Positions 61,062-64,000 of a stretch of DNA of 64,000 nt are shown here, in pieces. The position numbers and the translations under genes were made by a program. The notes under the pieces are model-generated. The model saw only the letters and a program-made list of their open reading frames with translations, did not search any database and had not been told where the DNA came from. The stretch is taken from positions 16,643 through 80,642 of the forward strand of contig JARGGB010000003.1 in assembly GCA_029210815.1 (NCBI GenBank), given 5' to 3'. How positions within the stretch are numbered: position 1 is the first letter of the stretch; each line of letters begins with the position of its first letter. This stretch comes from Candidatus Brevefilum sp. (GTDB taxonomy: Bacteria > Chloroflexota > Anaerolineae > Anaerolineales > Anaerolineaceae).

Positions 61062-64000
61062 ATGAATACGAAATTAAGTTTTAGGACAGCGGGGCTAATG
61101 GCTTATCGCGTGTTGAACTTGCTGCTGATATTGATGATGAGCGTTGGCTCGCCGTTGTCCGTAATTGCACAAACGATTGATGTGGAGGGAACGGAGCCCC
61201 CCGAGGCTGTCCCTGAAGTAGAGCAGCCTGACCCGGGTTTGGAATGGACGGAGCCGATTCCGCCGGATGCGCCGCCAGGCAGTACGATAACGATCAAAGG
61301 CGGCAACAGCGATGGCGCGGCTTATTTATTAGGTGAAACTGTTCATGTGGATGTTGTTGGTCCAAATGGATCCGAGTCGTTCTTTGAGGGAATAGACTAT
61401 TGTGATGCCGTTGTAATGGATGATCCTGCATCAGAATACTTGATCTGGGAATGTGATATCGTCCTGGCTGACAGCCCACTGGCGGTTGGTGACTATTCCT
61501 ATACAGCCACAGGTCTCACCAGCGGCGTTGTAGAAACCGGCATATTCAAAGACGCTTTTTCAGTCACGCCGCAGCATGTGAACCTTGATCCTGGTTATAG
61601 TGTAATCTTTGTTGCTTCAGGAGGATTTGAACCTTACTCCTTTGGTTTGTACCAAGATCAATCTGGTGCAACCATCAATGCAACTACCGGTGAATACACG
61701 GCTGGATTTTCTGGTTTAGGTACGGACATCATTGACATTGTCGAGGTCACGGATGACAACGGGAACAAATCCTATGCATATGTCTATGTTGGCGATATGG
61801 GCAATGGTGAGACGGTCGTGGATGCAGGTTGCGTAGGAGATCTATATGGTGATCCAACCCTGAACTGCACAGCGAATGATGTAGGTCTTGCCAGCGTCAC
61901 CAACATAATCATTGAAGATGATGGTTGTACTGCACCTGGTGATACGGTAACTTTTACTGCTGATTATGAGGTTATGACGACTGCCACAGAACGTTACGAT
62001 ATTGGATTGTATTTTTCCACAGATGGCGATCCAAATGGTGATGGCGCTTACACCGGCACCTGCAGTATTGCAACACTACCCTATGCCCCTGATCCACCAT
62101 GGCTCGATCTAGATGGAACAATTGCCGGTGTTCAGGACACTTGCGGAGATATTGGGACAAAAGCGCATGACAACGGTTCTGTTAATAACCCGGTTTATCA
62201 TTCCATAACATTAACTGTTGAGTGTGTTGACCATACAGGTGATGGCTATCTGGATCTACCCTATGTCGTTACCTGGTCGCAGGGTGCGGATTGGCTTTGT
62301 ACAAGCCCTCTGGATGCAATTGTGGGAACAACGTCAAAATGCAGTGGAGATGCTGGATATGATGTTCCTATACCGGTGCCCGGACAGATCATTGTGGATA
62401 AAGTGACAGTCCCCTCTGGTTCGTCACAGAGTTTTAACTTCTCAATCACAGGATCTGGCAGCTATCTCGATCCGTATGGGGACCCGGTTGAGGTTCCTGT
62501 CAATGATACCTTCGCACTTACAGATGCAGCAGTTCCCTGGGAGAGCGCAAGTTTGTATGCAGGAACATACACATTAGGAGAAACCTTACCAACAGGCTGG
62601 GATTTGACCTCGGTTGTTTGTACGAGTGACTTTGGGGATATTGAAACATATTCAGCTATTGATTTGGATCCCGGTGAGACGGTTACCTGTGTTTTCACTA
62701 ACACTCAAAAAGCCGATGTGACAATTGTCAAGGATACCGTGCCTGACAGTGAACAAGATTTTGATTTCGCTTTTACTGGCGGTCCTGACACAATTAATGA
62801 ACTTTTCTCACTGGATGATGATATCGATGAAACACTCCTTAATTCAAGGCAGTTCTTTGTAAAACCTGGGACCTATGATATTGTGGAGACCCCTGTAACG
62901 AATTATGCCACCAACTGGGCTTGTACTCAGGGTGGCACAGCATGGTTGTCAGGAAGCGGCGGGACCATTGACGATATCGTATTTGCAGCTGGTGGTACTT
63001 ATGTCTGTACCTTTACCAACCAGTTCCAATATGGTTACTTAACCCTGGAAAAGACAGTGGTCAATGATAACGGCGGTACTCTGGGGGCTGGCGATTTCCC
63101 TGTGTACATAAATGGTGAGTTGAAAGCCTGGTCTACGGAGTATCAATTGGAGCCGGGCACATACACTGCCAGTGAAACAGTACAGCCAGGCTATACAGCC
63201 TCTGTTTGGGGTGGTGATTGTTCTGAAGGCGGTGTGGTTACTATTGCAGCAACTGACCATAAGACCTGCACCATTACCAATGATGACCAGGCACCGAGCC
63301 TGACATTGATCAAGTCTGTCACTAATGACGACAGCGGCAATTCAGTCGAAAGTGAATGGACGCTGACGGCGACCGGCACAACCGGATTTAGTGGGTTGGG
63401 ACCTTCTGTAAGCAATGGTGCAAGCTTTGATGCAGGTACTTACGATCTGAGCGAAAGCGGACCTGGTGGTTACACAGCCAGTGACTGGGTATGTGTGGGT
63501 GGAACTCAGGATGATGCTGATACGATCACCCTTGGTTTAGGTGAGTCTGCAACTTGCACGATCAATAACGATGATATAGCCCCGACCTTGAAACTGGTTA
63601 AAGTTGTGAACAACAATGATGGCGGTGATGCGGTTCCTAATGATTGGACCTTATCTGCAACGGCAGAAGCGCCGGATGACGGACATAACTTCAGCAACCT
63701 GGGAGGATCAGGCGTCTTTGAGACGGTGTATGCCAATGTGGCATATACGTTGACGGAGAGCACAGTTGCTGGATACACAGAAGGAACATGGATATGCACA
63801 GGCGGCACGCTGGTTGGCAATGTACTGACCCTTGTTGAAGGCCAAACCGGGGTAACCTGTACGATCACGAATGATGATGTAGCACCGACCTTGAAACTGG
63901 TTAAAGTTGTGAACAACAATGATGGCGGTGATGCGGTTCCTAATGATTGGACCTTATCTGCAACGGCAGAAGCGCCGGATGACGGACATAACTTCAGCAA
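61062..64000 (+). CDS. Large secreted repetitive surface protein, SpaA/prealbumin-like repeats (3' end outside window)
   Basis: I translated this frame from ATG 61062 with no stop to the window end. Signal-like N-terminus VLNLLLILMMSVGSPLSVIAQ; repeats such as TLKLVKVVNNNDGGDAVPNDWTLSATAEAPDDGHNFSNLGG...CTITNDD. Not in the supplied ORF track. Confidence 0.88.
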   Translation, partial: MNTKLSFRTAGLMAYRVLNLLLILMMSVGSPLSVIAQTIDVEGTEPPEAVPEVEQPDPGLEWTEPIPPDAPPGSTITIKGGNSDGAAYLLGETVHVDVVGPNGSESFFEGIDYCDAVVMDDPASEYLIWECDIVLADSPLAVGDYSYTATGLTSGVVETGIFKDAFSVTPQHVNLDPGYSVIFVASGGFEPYSFGLYQDQSGATINATTGEYTAGFSGLGTDIIDIVEVTDDNGNKSYAYVYVGDMGNGETVVDAGCVGDLYGDPTLNCTANDVGLASVTNIIIEDDGCTAPGDTVTFTADYEVMTTATERYDIGLYFSTDGDPNGDGAYTGTCSIATLPYAPDPPWLDLDGTIAGVQDTCGDIGTKAHDNGSVNNPVYHSITLTVECVDHTGDGYLDLPYVVTWSQGADWLCTSPLDAIVGTTSKCSGDAGYDVPIPVPGQIIVDKVTVPSGSSQSFNFSITGSGSYLDPYGDPVEVPVNDTFALTDAAVPWESASLYAGTYTLGETLPTGWDLTSVVCTSDFGDIETYSAIDLDPGETVTCVFTNTQKADVTIVKDTVPDSEQDFDFAFTGGPDTINELFSLDDDIDETLLNSRQFFVKPGTYDIVETPVTNYATNWACTQGGTAWLSGSGGTIDDIVFAAGGTYVCTFTNQFQYGYLTLEKTVVNDNGGTLGAGDFPVYINGELKAWSTEYQLEPGTYTASETVQPGYTASVWGGDCSEGGVVTIAATDHKTCTITNDDQAPSLTLIKSVTNDDSGNSVESEWTLTATGTTGFSGLGPSVSNGASFDAGTYDLSESGPGGYTASDWVCVGGTQDDADTITLGLGESATCTINNDDIAPTLKLVKVVNNNDGGDAVPNDWTLSATAEAPDDGHNFSNLGGSGVFETVYANVAYTLTESTVAGYTEGTWICTGGTLVGNVLTLVEGQTGVTCTITNDDVAPTLKLVKVVNNNDGGDAVPNDWTLSATAEAPDDGHNFS
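63582..64000 (+). repeat. In-frame tandem repeat with 303-bp (101-aa) period
   Basis: 63582-63697 is identical to 63885-64000 over the 116 bp visible. Confidence 0.93.

Noticed and set aside
63506-64000. Minus-strand 164-aa ORF with internal repeats (MLKLCPSSGASAVADK...)
   Set aside because: It is antisense to the repetitive surface protein; its repeats mirror the 303-bp sense repeat.

Overview
This 64 kb window looks like a chromosomal segment of an Anaerolineae-like Chloroflexota bacterium. The lineage is inferred from gene content only. From left to right it contains: (i) rpsB (5'-partial), tsf and pyrH, then tRNA-Arg(GCG); (ii) an accessory block with a small membrane protein plus a 33-aa ORF, a secreted GH2, a secreted GH3, a SARP/BTAD-STAND-TPR regulator, a secreted 168-aa protein, a decayed paralogue of the small membrane protein, a polytopic membrane protein and a DUF3048 lipoprotein; (iii) cdsA, uppS and frr on the opposite strand; (iv) a Zur/Fur-like regulator with a zinc ABC transporter under a long perfect palindrome; (v) an ANT(6)-like nucleotidyltransferase, tRNA-Asn, an SbcD-like nuclease, and a CDP-alcohol phosphatidyltransferase with an acyltransferase; (vi) a collinear island of about 28.5 kb for surface glycan synthesis and export. 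The island has a Wzm/Wzt-type ABC exporter, two NeuB-family synthases, three CMP-sugar-type cytidylyltransferases (one fused to a HAD phosphatase), a PseB-like dehydratase, a DUF115-like protein, two KpsS/KpsC-like proteins and many glycosyltransferases; (vii) kbl, a GT39-like membrane protein, and the 5' part of a very large repetitive secreted protein that is missing from the supplied ORF track. The most interesting leads are the unusual double nonulosonate-like gene sets, the heptamer direct repeats at the promoter of the SARP-type regulator, the Fur-box palindrome that includes the Shine-Dalgarno sequence, and a likely unannotated 33-aa gene between a good promoter and a terminator. Family calls come from reading motifs by eye; no database search was run.
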